64,000 nucleotides of DNA. It comes from Mycolicibacterium sp. P1-5. GTDB taxonomy: Bacteria; Actinomycetota; Actinomycetes; Mycobacteriales; Mycobacteriaceae. Location of the stretch: positions 294,733-358,732 of the forward strand of contig NZ_NPKT01000003.1 in the NCBI RefSeq assembly GCF_008329565.1. The letters run 5' to 3'. The notes under the pieces are model-generated. The model ran no database searches. It saw only the letters and a program-made list of their open reading frames with translations, and was not told the DNA's origin. The position numbers and the translations under genes were made by a program. This document shows, piece by piece, positions 18,546-27,862 of the stretch. Numbering within the stretch: position 1 is the first letter of the stretch; each line of letters starts with the position of its first letter.

Positions 18546-19396
18546 TCAAACCCCGCCCCCGCCCGCTCATCAGCACCCGTCTGCTGCCCAGCGCAGTGAC
18601 CGTCCTGGCCATCTGCCTCGGCCTGACGTCGGTGAAGTACGCCTTGGATCACCGGCCCACCGAATCGATGGCCTTCCTGGCCGCCGCCGCCGTCCTCGAC
18701 GCGCTCGACGGCCGTATCGCACGGGTGCTCAAGGCGACCTCCCGGATGGGCGAGGAAATCGACTCATTGGCCGACGCGGTGAATTTCGGTGTGGCACCGG
18801 CTTTCATCGTCTACGCGCTGTTGCTGGCCGACACCCGCATCGGCTGGGTGGTGGTACTGCTCTACGCGGTGTGCATCGTGCTGCGACTGGCCCGCTACAA
18901 CGCCCTGCTCGACGCCGATCTACCTGCGTACACCAAGGAGTACTTCGTCGGTATGCCCGCGCCGGCGGGCGCCATCGGTGCCATCGGTCCACTGGCCGCC
19001 AAGATGGAGTGGGGCGACGGGTGGTGGACGTCCTACTGGGCGGTGTCGATCTGGATGGTGGGCGTCTCGCTGTTGGTGGTCAGTCGCCTGCCGATGCGCA
19101 AGGTGCACACCTTCACCGTGCGGCCCAACATGGTGGCACCGCTGCTGGCCCTGCTGGCCATCGGGGTTGCCGCCGCGTTCGTCTTCCCCTATCTCGTGAT
19201 CCTGGTGATCATCGCCGCCTACGTCGTGCACATCCCGTTCGCTTTTCGAAGCCAGCGCTGGGTCGCCGCGCATCCCGAGGCGTGGAACGACCAGCCCCGC
19301 CAGCAGCGCGCCGCGCGACGGGCGATCCGCCGGGCCAAGCAACCCACAAGGCGGCGGTCGGTGGCCAGGCTGGGCCTGCGCAGACCAGGCGGGTAG
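18542..19396 (+). CDS. pssA: CDP-diacylglycerol-serine O-phosphatidyltransferase
   Basis: This 284-residue integral membrane enzyme makes phosphatidylserine from CDP-diacylglycerol and serine. The CDP-alcohol phosphatidyltransferase motif is present in order: DGRIAR, then G and the pair of Asp in EEIDSLAD. About eight hydrophobic segments follow, and the C-terminal tail is basic and rich in Arg/Gln. The ATGA overlap with psd means the two are made together; the AAA ATPase gene begins 3 bp after the stop. Confidence 0.95.
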   Translation: MIKPRPRPLISTRLLPSAVTVLAICLGLTSVKYALDHRPTESMAFLAAAAVLDALDGRIARVLKATSRMGEEIDSLADAVNFGVAPAFIVYALLLADTRIGWVVVLLYAVCIVLRLARYNALLDADLPAYTKEYFVGMPAPAGAIGAIGPLAAKMEWGDGWWTSYWAVSIWMVGVSLLVVSRLPMRKVHTFTVRPNMVAPLLALLAIGVAAAFVFPYLVILVIIAAYVVHIPFAFRSQRWVAAHPEAWNDQPRQQRAARRAIRRAKQPTRRRSVARLGLRRPGG

Positions 19397-19399
19397 AGC

Positions 19400-21574
19400 G
19401 TGCCCTCGAATTTGGCGCTGACGGCACGGTTGAACACTTCGGCGCTGGACTCCCGGCGCGGTGTGGTGCGGCTGCATCCGGAGGCCATCGCCGCACTCGG
19501 CATCCGGGAGTGGGACGCGGTGTCGCTCACCGGTTCCAGGACCACCTCGGCCGTCGCCGGAATCGCCCCGCCCGACATCCCGGCCGGCACCGCATTGCTG
19601 GACGACGTGACACTGTCCAATGCCGGCCTGCGAGAGGACACCACGGTGCTGGTAGCACCGGTCACCGTATACGGCGCACGCTCGGTCACGCTGCGCGGCT
19701 CGACGTTGGCCACCCAGTCGGTCTCGTCGGCGGCACTGCGTCAGGCACTGCTGGGCAAGGTGATGACCGTCGGCGACACCGTGTCGCTGCTGCCGCGCGA
19801 CCTCGGGCCCGGAACCTCCACCACCCAGGCCAGCTCGGCCCTGGCGTCGTCGGTGGGCATCACCTGGACCTCGGAGTTGCTGACGGTCACCGGCACCGAT
19901 CCGGCCGGACCGGTGAGCGTGCAACCAAATTCGTCGGTCACGTGGGGTGAGGGCGCGACGCCGACGACCGGCGCGTCCCGCTCGACCGCGGCGGTGAGTC
20001 AACCCATGGTGTGGCCGGAAACCCCGGCGGTGTCGATTGACGACCTCAAGGGCCAGCACGTGCAGGCCGGCCGGCTCACCGAGTGGCTCAAACTGGCGCT
20101 CGATCAGCCGGAGTTGCTTGAAAAGCTTGGCGCCAAACCGAATCTGGGCGTGCTGGTCACCGGCCCGGCCGGGGTCGGCAAGGCGACGCTGGTCCGCGCC
20201 GTGTGCGCCGGGCGTCGGCTCGTCGAGCTCGACGGGCCCGACACAGGGGCGCTGGCGCCCCAAGATCGGCATCGGACGGTCGCCGATGCGGTCGCCGCGG
20301 TCACCAATGGCGGTGGCGTGCTGTTGATCACCGACATCGACGCGCTACTGCCAACCCCGGCTGAGCCGGTCGCGACGACGATCCTGGCCGAGCTGCGCAA
20401 GGCTGTCGGGGCGCCCGGTGTGGTCCTGGTGGCCACCTCCCAGCAGCCCGACGCGGTCGATCCGCGCCTGCGCGCGCCGGACCTCTGCGACCGCGAACTA
20501 GGTCTGAGCCTGCCCGACGCCGCAACCCGCAAAGCACTGTTGGAGGTGCTGCTGCGCGATGTCCCTGCCGAGACCTTGGCGCTGGACGAAATCGCCGATC
20601 GCACACCAGGATTCGTTCGTGCCGATCTGGCCGCCCTGGTCCGCGAGGCGGCCCTGCGGGCAGCCGCCCGGGCCAGCGAGGATGGCAAGCCGCCGGCGCT
20701 GACCCAGGAGGATCTCAAGGGTGCGCTGAGCGTCATCCGACCACTGTCTCGCTCGGCCACCGAGGAGGTGTCCGTCGGATCTGTCACGCTCGACGATGTC
20801 GGCGACATGGTCGAGGTCAAGCAGGCACTCACCGAGGCGGTGCTGTGGCCGCTGCAGCATCCGGACACCTTCGCCCGCCTCGGCGTCGACCCGCCCAGGG
20901 GCGTACTGCTCTACGGGCCGCCGGGCTGTGGCAAGACCTTCGTGGTGCGCGCGCTGGCGAGTTCGGGCCGATTGAGTGTGCACGCGGTGAAGGGCGCCGA
21001 GCTGATGGATAAGTGGGTCGGCTCCTCGGAGAAGGCGGTCCGCGAATTGTTCGACCGGGCAAGCGATTCCGCACCGTCACTGATTTTCCTCGATGAGATC
21101 GACGCGCTGGCTCCTCGACGCGGGCAGAGCTTCGACTCCGGCGTCACCGACCGGGTGGTGGCCGCACTACTGACCGAGCTCGACGGTATCGAGCCGCTGC
21201 GCGACGTGGTGGTGGTCGGCGCGACCAACCGTCCCGACCTGATCGACCCGGCACTGCTGCGGCCCGGCCGACTGGAGAAGCTGGTCTTCGTCGAGCCACC
21301 CGACGCCGATGCACGTCGCGAAATCCTGCGCACCGCAGGCAAATCCGTGCCGCTCTCACCAGAGGTCGACCTCGACGCGCTGGCCGCCGACCTGGACGGG
21401 TACAGCGCAGCCGACTGCGTGGCCTTGCTGCGGGAGGCCGCACTGACCGCGATGCGCCGCTCGATCGATGCCGCCGACGTCACCGCCGCCGATGTGGGAA
21501 AGGCCCGCGAGACCGTCCGGCCGTCATTGGATGCGGCCCAGGTGCAGGCGCTGAGAGACTTCGCCGCACGCTAA
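19400..21574 (+). CDS. VCP/Cdc48-like tandem AAA+ ATPase (Rv0435c-like)
   Basis: This 724-residue protein has an N-terminal substrate/adaptor domain of Cdc48-N type (to about residue 190) and two AAA domains. D1 has Walker A GPAGVGKAT and an altered Walker B (LLITDID, no catalytic Glu). D2 has GPPGCGKTF, LIFLDEID and the second-region-of-homology GATNRPDLIDPALLRPGR. D2 should therefore be the main ATP-hydrolysing ring and D1 mainly ATP-binding. Family members unfold or remodel protein complexes. It is encoded 3 bp after pssA, GTG start. Confidence 0.92.
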   Translation: MPSNLALTARLNTSALDSRRGVVRLHPEAIAALGIREWDAVSLTGSRTTSAVAGIAPPDIPAGTALLDDVTLSNAGLREDTTVLVAPVTVYGARSVTLRGSTLATQSVSSAALRQALLGKVMTVGDTVSLLPRDLGPGTSTTQASSALASSVGITWTSELLTVTGTDPAGPVSVQPNSSVTWGEGATPTTGASRSTAAVSQPMVWPETPAVSIDDLKGQHVQAGRLTEWLKLALDQPELLEKLGAKPNLGVLVTGPAGVGKATLVRAVCAGRRLVELDGPDTGALAPQDRHRTVADAVAAVTNGGGVLLITDIDALLPTPAEPVATTILAELRKAVGAPGVVLVATSQQPDAVDPRLRAPDLCDRELGLSLPDAATRKALLEVLLRDVPAETLALDEIADRTPGFVRADLAALVREAALRAAARASEDGKPPALTQEDLKGALSVIRPLSRSATEEVSVGSVTLDDVGDMVEVKQALTEAVLWPLQHPDTFARLGVDPPRGVLLYGPPGCGKTFVVRALASSGRLSVHAVKGAELMDKWVGSSEKAVRELFDRASDSAPSLIFLDEIDALAPRRGQSFDSGVTDRVVAALLTELDGIEPLRDVVVVGATNRPDLIDPALLRPGRLEKLVFVEPPDADARREILRTAGKSVPLSPEVDLDALAADLDGYSAADCVALLREAALTAMRRSIDAADVTAADVGKARETVRPSLDAAQVQALRDFAAR

Positions 21575-22020
21575 CTGCTTTCGGCGAGCGCGGCGAGCCG
21601 ATCGATCGAAGCCTGCAACTTCTCGGCCGTGGTGGCTTGCGCCCGCGGTAGACGCTCCGGGTCATTCAGGTCGGTGTAATCGTAAGTATGCGTGACGACG
21701 GTGGTGCCGTCGTCGACCGTGTCGAGCTGCCAGCGCCACAGGTGGCCCGGCGGAGCCTCACCCGGAGGCGCCGGCCGCCACGCGATCAGCCGGCCCTCAT
21801 CGAACTCGACGACGTGGTTCTCCCGGTCGGTTCCCAAGGTGAGGGTCGTGGTGAACACATCCCCCACCGCGCGCACCCGTTGGCCCGGCGCGGCCTGCGC
21901 CAGGTTGTCGTTCCCGTCCCACTTCGGCTGGCGCGCCGGATCGGCAATCAGCTCGAAGATGCTCGCGGCGGGCGCGGCGATCCGCCCGCTCGCGCTGACG
22001 ATCCTGTCCTGCTCGGCCAT
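21571..22020 (-). CDS. SRPBCC-family protein
   Basis: This 149-residue START/polyketide-cyclase-like protein has an N-terminal strand and helix (RIVSASGRIAAPAASIFELIADPARQ written in two parts around residue 8-30), a central antiparallel sheet and a C-terminal helix rich in Ala/Glu. It resembles the SRPBCC protein at 11194 in fold only. The stop codon overlaps the stop of the convergent AAA ATPase gene by 3 bp. The ligand is unknown. Confidence 0.8.
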   Translation of the reverse strand: MAEQDRIVSASGRIAAPAASIFELIADPARQPKWDGNDNLAQAAPGQRVRAVGDVFTTTLTLGTDRENHVVEFDEGRLIAWRPAPPGEAPPGHLWRWQLDTVDDGTTVVTHTYDYTDLNDPERLPRAQATTAEKLQASIDRLAALAESS

Positions 22021-22061
22021 GCCCGCAATTCAACAACACCCGTTGACAGTCCACTAATGAC

Positions 22062-22493
22062 ATGTCAGAGTTGGACGGTATGAGCATCACCGCTGTCCGA
22101 GTCGGAGATCGCGACCGGGAAAACACTGCTGACCTGCTGTCCCAAGCTCTTGCGCAGGGATACTTCGACCTCGCCGAGTACGAGATTCGCGTCCAGTCGG
22201 CGTTCGCCGCAGTGAGCACTGAGCAGCTGCGCGGCCTCGTCGCCGACCTGCCCGTCGACCACTTGCGACGCAGCGACCCCCGCCGAATCTCCGCCCGCAA
22301 GAAAGCCGCCCGCGCCTCGGTGTGGATCCACCTGGCCGGCTACCTCGCGATGGTGGCGATCGTCCTGACGGTGTGGCTGGCCGTCGCACTCACCACCGGC
22401 GAGACGGCGTACTTCTGGCCGGTGTGGCCGATTCTCGGCGGAGCGATCGGACTGCTGGGGCATCTGCTCCCGGTGCGCAGCTTCTGCCGCTAG
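22062..22493 (+). CDS. DUF1707 domain protein with two transmembrane segments
   Basis: This 143-residue protein has an N-terminal DUF1707 (SHOCT-like) helical domain with VGDRDRENTADLLSQALAQG and DLAEYEIRV. It ends in a 2TM hairpin (YLAMVAIVLTVWLAVAL and WPVWPILGGAIGLLGHLL). An ATG at 22080 is an alternative start: a TTGACA at 22043-22048 would put transcription initiation close to that codon. Actinobacterial DUF1707 proteins are of unknown function and often membrane-bound. Confidence 0.82.
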   Translation: MSELDGMSITAVRVGDRDRENTADLLSQALAQGYFDLAEYEIRVQSAFAAVSTEQLRGLVADLPVDHLRRSDPRRISARKKAARASVWIHLAGYLAMVAIVLTVWLAVALTTGETAYFWPVWPILGGAIGLLGHLLPVRSFCR

Positions 22494-22587
22494 CCGCCAG
22501 TACTCCGATTGGAGGACAACGGATTCCTCCCCGCCAACCATCGATCGGAGGACGCGCAACACCGGACTTCTGCGGGATCCTTACGCC

Positions 22588-23346
22588 GTGAACGCGACGA
22601 TGCCCGCAGTACGAGACCAGCTCACCCAATTCGCTTGGGGCCCAAACCGCGACGGGTGGGAATTCGAGCTTCACAACCAGACCCCGGTCGACCTCGTACC
22701 CATCTACTTCGGCAACTCGAACATCGACCGGGCCGACGGCCCGATCAAGGCAGGCGAAATCGGCTACGCCAAGGGCGTCAAGAGTTCGTCGCCACCCTTC
22801 CTCTTCGACGGGCCGGCCAACTCCGACCTCGGGTACCGGTGTGGGTCGACCAGCGCACGAATCTTCATTCACGCGTCCGCCGACGGCACGATCACCCGTG
22901 AGACCGCCCAGGACTACGACCAGCGCATGTTCGTCGACTTCCCCGACACTCCCGGTGACCGGCCGCAGGTCGTGGTCTTCCGGTGGCCCGATCTCTGGGG
23001 ACCGAACTACGACGGATGGGAATTCGAGCTGACCAATGGATGCGACCACGACATCATCTTCGTGCCGGAGATCACCACCAATGTCGCGAGCTGCCCGCCC
23101 CGGATCGCCTCGGGCGCAACCGGATTCCTCAAGGGCACCCGCCGAGCCAAGGGCGGTCCGGCCAACTGCAACTTCGCCTATCGACATCCGGACCACCTGT
23201 TCAACGCCGGTGGCATTGCCATCGCCGCGAGCACCGACGCCAGCAGAGCCCGCATGACCGGAAGTGCCTCGGGCACGACTGACGTCCTGCACACCGCGAA
23301 CCCCGCGGCCAATACCGTCCAAACGGTCACGTACGTGTCGCGCTGA
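22588..23346 (+). CDS. Unknown protein made of two homologous repeats
   Basis: This 252-residue protein has no signal peptide or membrane segment. It contains two copies of a domain of about 100 residues, each starting WGPN-x-DGWEFEL (about residues 12-24 and 138-150). Each continues through a glycine-containing strand (GEIGYAKG / GATGFLKG), a GPANSDLGYR / GPANCNFAYR block and a final IHAS / IAAS strand. It looks like a small beta-rich fold, perhaps a lectin or lipid-binding type, but I do not recognise the family. A GGAGG/CCTCC hairpin precedes it. Confidence 0.75.
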   Translation: MNATMPAVRDQLTQFAWGPNRDGWEFELHNQTPVDLVPIYFGNSNIDRADGPIKAGEIGYAKGVKSSSPPFLFDGPANSDLGYRCGSTSARIFIHASADGTITRETAQDYDQRMFVDFPDTPGDRPQVVVFRWPDLWGPNYDGWEFELTNGCDHDIIFVPEITTNVASCPPRIASGATGFLKGTRRAKGGPANCNFAYRHPDHLFNAGGIAIAASTDASRARMTGSASGTTDVLHTANPAANTVQTVTYVSR

Positions 23347-23353
23347 TCTGGGG

Positions 23354-23944
23354 TCATCGGGGATGGGCCGTCAACAAGGCCCGGACCGACGCGGCGACAT
23401 CGGCGCGCACCCACGGCGGCATCGCGTCGTCGTGCGCGTGCCGGCGCACCACCGCGTACGGCAGGTCGACCACCGCTCTCGTGACGGCATCGAGGCTGCG
23501 GGCGTCGCCACGCCCGAACAACTTGTGGGCCAGCTCGGCCACCCGCTCGACCAGCGGTGCATTCATCGCTGCCAACGTCGCCGCGAACTCCGGGTCGGGT
23601 TCGGCGTCGCGCAGATCGCCGGGCCGAATGGCCAGCAGCAGCCGTGCATCCTCATTGCAGTCCTGCGCGAAGTCGAGCGCCGCCAGGGCCATCTGAACCG
23701 CAACCTCGACCGGATCCGAACCGGACGCAGCGATGGCGCGGGCCTGGAAGCGCTCCAGTGCACGCAGCCATACCGCCGTCACCACACCGTCGCGATTTCC
23801 GAACCGGTGATACAGCGTGCCCACCGGCGCGCCGCTGGCTTTGGCGATGGCGGCGACACTGGCCGCCCGGGGACCCTCGGCGAGGACCAGCCCGCGCGCC
23901 GCATCCAGGATGGCGTCGGTTTCATGCTTCCGCGGTGGTGCCAC
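23354..23944 (-). CDS. TetR-family transcriptional regulator
   Basis: This 196-residue regulator starts at GTG and has the helix-turn-helix SVAAIAKASGAPVGTLYHRFGNR at about residues 28-50. An ATG at 23974 would add 10 residues but would cross the divergent gene's start, so GTG is preferred. Only 21 bp separate it from the divergent gene at 23966, and an ATATAG/CTATAT palindrome fills that gap, so it probably represses itself and its neighbour. Confidence 0.88.
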   Translation of the reverse strand: MAPPRKHETDAILDAARGLVLAEGPRAASVAAIAKASGAPVGTLYHRFGNRDGVVTAVWLRALERFQARAIAASGSDPVEVAVQMALAALDFAQDCNEDARLLLAIRPGDLRDAEPDPEFAATLAAMNAPLVERVAELAHKLFGRGDARSLDAVTRAVVDLPYAVVRRHAHDDAMPPWVRADVAASVRALLTAHPR

Positions 23945-23945
23945 G

Positions 23946-23967
23946 ATATAGTACAGTCCTTCTATAT
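23946..23967. promoter_or_regulatory. Shared operator/promoter of the divergent TetR pair
   Basis: Inverted repeat ATATAG (23946-23951) / CTATAT (23962-23967) with a 10-bp spacer in the 21-bp gap. The same bases supply -10-like hexamers (TATAGT forward, TATAGA reverse), so repressor binding would cover both promoters at once. Both mRNAs would be nearly leaderless. Confidence 0.6.
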
Positions 23968-24355
23968 GGAACATTTGCCCTATATCGACGAGCATGCCAT
24001 AACCGTCGGCACGGATCGGACGACGGCATGGCACGCGGTGTTGCGAACGATGTGCAGCAACCCCGACGACCCCGAGACGGTCCCGTTCGGTTTCGTCCTC
24101 GACGCCGCCGAGCAACCGGAGCGCTTCGCCCTGAGAGGCCGGCACTGGTTTGCGGTCTACGAATTGATCTTCCTGCTGTCGGAGACCGACGGCGGCACCC
24201 GCGTGACAGCGCAGTCCTGGGCAGCCTTCCCCGGACTCAAGGGAAGCATCTACCGAGCCCTGGTGATCGGATCCGGCGGCCACCGGGTGGTCGTCCGCCA
24301 CATGCTGAAAAGGATTGCTGAAGAAGCACTTTCAGCGCCGACACCGCAACACTGA
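23966..24355 (+). CDS. Small SRPBCC/DUF2867-like protein
   Basis: This 129-residue protein has the strand-rich pattern of a helix-grip fold (RHWFAVYELIFLLSETDGG, TRVTAQSWAAFPG) and a C-terminal helix after LVIGSGGHRVVVRHML, as in DUF2867-like proteins. Ligand and role are unknown. It is probably the regulated target of the adjacent TetR. The ATG at 23966 is forced by the overlapping operator and the -10 TATAGT. Confidence 0.65.
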   Translation: MEHLPYIDEHAITVGTDRTTAWHAVLRTMCSNPDDPETVPFGFVLDAAEQPERFALRGRHWFAVYELIFLLSETDGGTRVTAQSWAAFPGLKGSIYRALVIGSGGHRVVVRHMLKRIAEEALSAPTPQH

Positions 24356-24497
24356 GCTCAAGGGCGCTCCGACCGACAGTTCTGCCACGCCGTCAACCCC
24401 GTAGACTGCTGTCAGGACATAGCCGAAAACCTTTGGCTGACACCCCGACCGACCGGTAGATCACCGACGCGCTGGCGCGTCACAACATCGGAGTGCC

Positions 24498-27395
24498 ATG
24501 CTCGCCATCCTGATCGCGCACGCGATCGCTGCCGCCCTGGCGCCGGCGCTCGTATGGCGATGGGGGCGGCTGGCCTTCTACCCGCTGGCCCTGGTTCCGG
24601 CGGGCTCGCTGATCTGGGTAGGGCTCAACTGGCCGCGCGCCGGACAACCAGTCGCAGCGGTGGACCTTCCGTGGGTGCCGGAACTGTCAATGAACATCAC
24701 CCTGCGCTTCGACACCCTCACCGCGGTCATGAGTGTCCTCGTCCTGGGCATCGGCGCGCTGGTGCTGTTCTATTGCGCGGGCTACTTCCACCACCGCGAC
24801 GGCCATACCGAGAACCGGTTGCCCAGTTTCGCCGCGGAACTCGTCGCTTTCTCCGGAGCGATGTTCGGCTTGGTCGTCAGCGACAACATGCTGCTGCTCT
24901 ACACGTTCTGGGAGCTGACCACGGTCTTGTCGTTCCTGCTTGTCGGCCATTACGCGGAGCGGGCCACCAGCCGTCGGGCGGCCATGCAAGCCCTGCTGGT
25001 CACCACCGCGGGCGGCCTGGCGATGCTGGCCGGAATCGTGATCCTCGGCCACTCCGCGGGCACCTACCTGCTGTCCGAACTCGTGGCCGATGCCCCGCAC
25101 GGCACCGCCGTTGCCGTGGGCGTTGTCCTGGTCCTCGTCGGTGCGCTGTCCAAGTCGGCGATCGTGCCGTTCCACTTCTGGCTGCCCGGGGCGATGGCCG
25201 CGCCAACCCCGGTCAGCGCGTATCTGCACGCTGCCGCGATGGTCAAGGCCGGCGTCTACCTGATCGCGCGGCTGACGCCCGGCTTCGCCGACTCACCGGG
25301 CTGGCGCCCCACCGTCATCACGCTCGGCCTGCTGACCATGCTGTTGGCCGGCTGGCGCGCGGTCCGCGAGAACGACCTCAAGCTGATTCTCGCGTTCGGC
25401 ACCGTCAGCCAACTCGGCTTCATCACCGTGATGGTCGGGGGCGGCGGTCAGGACCTGATGCTGGCCGGGCTGGCCATGCTGTGTGCACACGCGCTGTTCA
25501 AGGCGACGCTGTTCATGGTCGTCGGCGTCATCGACCACTCGACCGGTACCCGCGATATCCGCAGGCTGGCCTGGCTGGGCCACCGCATGCCGGCGTTGTT
25601 CGTCATCGCCGCGGCCGCGACGGCGAGCATGGCCGCGTTGCCGCCTTTCCTCGGGTTCGTCGCCAAAGAAGCCGACTTCGAGACCATCGCACACAGCCAA
25701 TCCCTCGGCGGGTGGGCACCCGTGGTGCTCGCGGGCGTGGTGACCGGGTCGATCTTCACCACCATCTACGCTCTCCGATTCCTGTGGGGTGCGTTCGCGC
25801 GCAAGGGAGCTCACGGACCCACCATCCTGGTGGCCAACCTGCACCGGCCCCCTTTCGCGTTCCTGATGGCGCCGGCAATCCTGGCTGCGGCCGGCTTGTT
25901 CTTCGGCGTGGTGCCCCGGTACCTGGAGACCGCACTGGACGGCTACGCCGCCACCATGCCGGCCGCCGGCGCCGATGACGGCCACTACACATTGGAGCTG
26001 TGGCACGGATTCAACCTGCCGCTGCTGCTCTCGGCGCTGGTGCTGGCGATCGGCATCGGGGCATTCATCGGCCGTGAGCGTCTGCGGCTCGCTCAGCTGG
26101 GTTCGTGGCTGCCGCTGGGCAACGCCGACCGGATCTACGACGCAGTGATCCGCGGTGCCGATATCGCCTCGGTCCGGCTGACGGCCATCACCCAACGCGG
26201 CTCGATACCCGTCACCCAGTCGGTGATCCTGTCGACGTTGGTGCTCTTCCCCGTCATCGTGTTGGCCTTCGGTCCGCGCGAGCATCCCCAGATCCGGTTG
26301 TGGGATTCTCTGGTTCAACCGGTGGTGGGGCTGCTCATCCTGGCAGCGGCGGTAGCCGCCACGATATTGCGCAACCGGTTGGCCGCGGTGCTGCTCGTCG
26401 GCATCACCGGCTACGGCTGCGGCGCGATCTTCGCCTTCCACGGCGCCCCCGACCTGGCGCTGACGCAGTTCCTCGTGGAAACTCTGACCCTGGTGATCTT
26501 CGTGCTGGTGCTGCGAACGCTGCCCGCCGAAGCCGAGGAATCCAGCCGCTTCCGGCTCCCCCGCATCGGCCTGGCGCTCGCCGTCGGCGCCACCGTCACC
26601 ACGCTCGCCGCCTTCGCGATGGCCGCCCGCACCGGCACGCCGATCGCCGACCTGCTGCCTGACGCCGCCTATGACCGCGGCCACGGGTCCAACACCGTCA
26701 ACGTGCTGCTGGTCGACATCCGCGCCTGGGACACGCTCGGCGAGATCTCGGTGCTGGTGGTCGCCGCCACCGGCGTCGCGTCGCTGGTGTTCCGCAACCG
26801 CCGGTTCGGCGCCGCGCCGCGAGTGTCCGACGCCGGTCAGCCCGATATCGGGGCGCTGCCCGCGATGGCGTACAGCCCGGCGGCAGGCGACACCACCTGG
26901 CTGCGCGGCAGCGATCTGCGCAATCCGCGCAACCGCTCGCTGGTGCTCGAGGTCGCGACCCGGCTGATCTTCCCGCTGATCATGGTGCTGTCGGTGTACT
27001 TCTTCTTCACCGGACACAACACACCCGGCGGCGGGTTCGCCGGCGGGCTCACGGCCGGCCTGGCATTGGTGCTGCGCTACCTCGCCGGCGGGCGCTACGA
27101 GCTCGGCGAGACCCTGCCGCTGGACGCCGGGAAGATTCTCGGTGCGGGACTGGCGCTGTCGGGCGGCACCGCGGTCGGCTCGATGCTGCTGGGCGCTCCC
27201 GCGCTGTCCTCGGCGGTGATCTCGTTGCACCTTCCGTTGCTGGGTTCGGTGAAGTTCGTGACCGCCCTGTTCTTCGACCTCGGCGTGTACCTGATCGTGC
27301 TGGGCCTGGTACTCGACGTCTTGCGCAGCCTCGGCGCGCGCATCGACGAGGAAATCGTCGCGGCGCGTCCCGCAATGCGGGCGAGGACGTCATGA
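24498..27395 (+). CDS. mrpA: Mrp cation/proton antiporter subunit A (A-B fusion)
   Basis: This 965-residue membrane protein joins MrpA, homologous to NuoL (about residues 1-790, with proton-channel segments such as LLLYTFWELTTVLSFLLVGHY), to an MrpB domain at the C-terminus (about 810-950, FFTGHNTPGGGFAGGL). The complex exchanges Na+ or K+ for H+ across the membrane. It is the first gene of a six-gene operon joined by 4-bp overlaps. A -10-like TAGACT lies at 24402-24407, giving a leader of about 85 nt. Confidence 0.93.
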   Translation: MLAILIAHAIAAALAPALVWRWGRLAFYPLALVPAGSLIWVGLNWPRAGQPVAAVDLPWVPELSMNITLRFDTLTAVMSVLVLGIGALVLFYCAGYFHHRDGHTENRLPSFAAELVAFSGAMFGLVVSDNMLLLYTFWELTTVLSFLLVGHYAERATSRRAAMQALLVTTAGGLAMLAGIVILGHSAGTYLLSELVADAPHGTAVAVGVVLVLVGALSKSAIVPFHFWLPGAMAAPTPVSAYLHAAAMVKAGVYLIARLTPGFADSPGWRPTVITLGLLTMLLAGWRAVRENDLKLILAFGTVSQLGFITVMVGGGGQDLMLAGLAMLCAHALFKATLFMVVGVIDHSTGTRDIRRLAWLGHRMPALFVIAAAATASMAALPPFLGFVAKEADFETIAHSQSLGGWAPVVLAGVVTGSIFTTIYALRFLWGAFARKGAHGPTILVANLHRPPFAFLMAPAILAAAGLFFGVVPRYLETALDGYAATMPAAGADDGHYTLELWHGFNLPLLLSALVLAIGIGAFIGRERLRLAQLGSWLPLGNADRIYDAVIRGADIASVRLTAITQRGSIPVTQSVILSTLVLFPVIVLAFGPREHPQIRLWDSLVQPVVGLLILAAAVAATILRNRLAAVLLVGITGYGCGAIFAFHGAPDLALTQFLVETLTLVIFVLVLRTLPAEAEESSRFRLPRIGLALAVGATVTTLAAFAMAARTGTPIADLLPDAAYDRGHGSNTVNVLLVDIRAWDTLGEISVLVVAATGVASLVFRNRRFGAAPRVSDAGQPDIGALPAMAYSPAAGDTTWLRGSDLRNPRNRSLVLEVATRLIFPLIMVLSVYFFFTGHNTPGGGFAGGLTAGLALVLRYLAGGRYELGETLPLDAGKILGAGLALSGGTAVGSMLLGAPALSSAVISLHLPLLGSVKFVTALFFDLGVYLIVLGLVLDVLRSLGARIDEEIVAARPAMRARTS

Positions 27396-27862
27396 TCGTC
27401 TACCTGGTTCCGCTGATCATCATCGGTGGTCTCACCAGTTGTGGCGTCTACCTTCTGCTTTCGCGCAACCTGACCCGAATGCTGTTGGGTCTGCTGCTGG
27501 TCGGCAACGCCGTGAACCTGTTGATCCTGACCGTCGGCGGTGAGACCGGCAACCCGCCAATCCGCGGACGCACCAGCGGTTCGGAGACGACGACGGCCGA
27601 CCCCCTGGCCCAGGGCATGGTCCTGACCGCGATCGTGATCACGATGGGCATCGCCGCGTTCGTCCTGGCGCTGACCTATCGGTCGTTCCGATTGACCACC
27701 CAGGAAGAGGTCAGCAACGACCCGGAGGACACCCGGGTTTCCAAGCTCTCCGACTCCGATGCGGCCGAAATCGACGACGACGAGCCGCAGCATGTCCCTG
27801 CCCGCGACACCGACGAGCCCGACGAACTCGACGCGCTGCCCGGCCACGAGGGGTCGCGATGA
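27392..27862 (+). CDS. mrpC: Mrp antiporter subunit C
   Basis: This 156-residue NuoK homologue has three hydrophobic segments (LIIIGGLTSCGVYLLLSR, MLLGLLLVGNAVNLLILTVGG, MVLTAIVITMGIAAFVLALTY) and an acidic cytoplasmic tail from about residue 105 that is longer than usual for MrpC. It overlaps mrpA and mrpD by 4 bp on each side. Confidence 0.92.
   Translation: MIVYLVPLIIIGGLTSCGVYLLLSRNLTRMLLGLLLVGNAVNLLILTVGGETGNPPIRGRTSGSETTTADPLAQGMVLTAIVITMGIAAFVLALTYRSFRLTTQEEVSNDPEDTRVSKLSDSDAAEIDDDEPQHVPARDTDEPDELDALPGHEGSR

Noticed and set aside
18400..19950. Plus-strand frame of 516 residues over pssA
   Set aside because: Out-of-frame reading of psd, pssA and the AAA gene; Arg/Gly/His-rich with no recognisable motif.
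25293..27230. Long minus-strand frame of 645 residues
   Set aside because: Antisense shadow of mrpA: composition is Arg/Gln/His-rich, no domain, and mrpA on the other strand is unmistakable.
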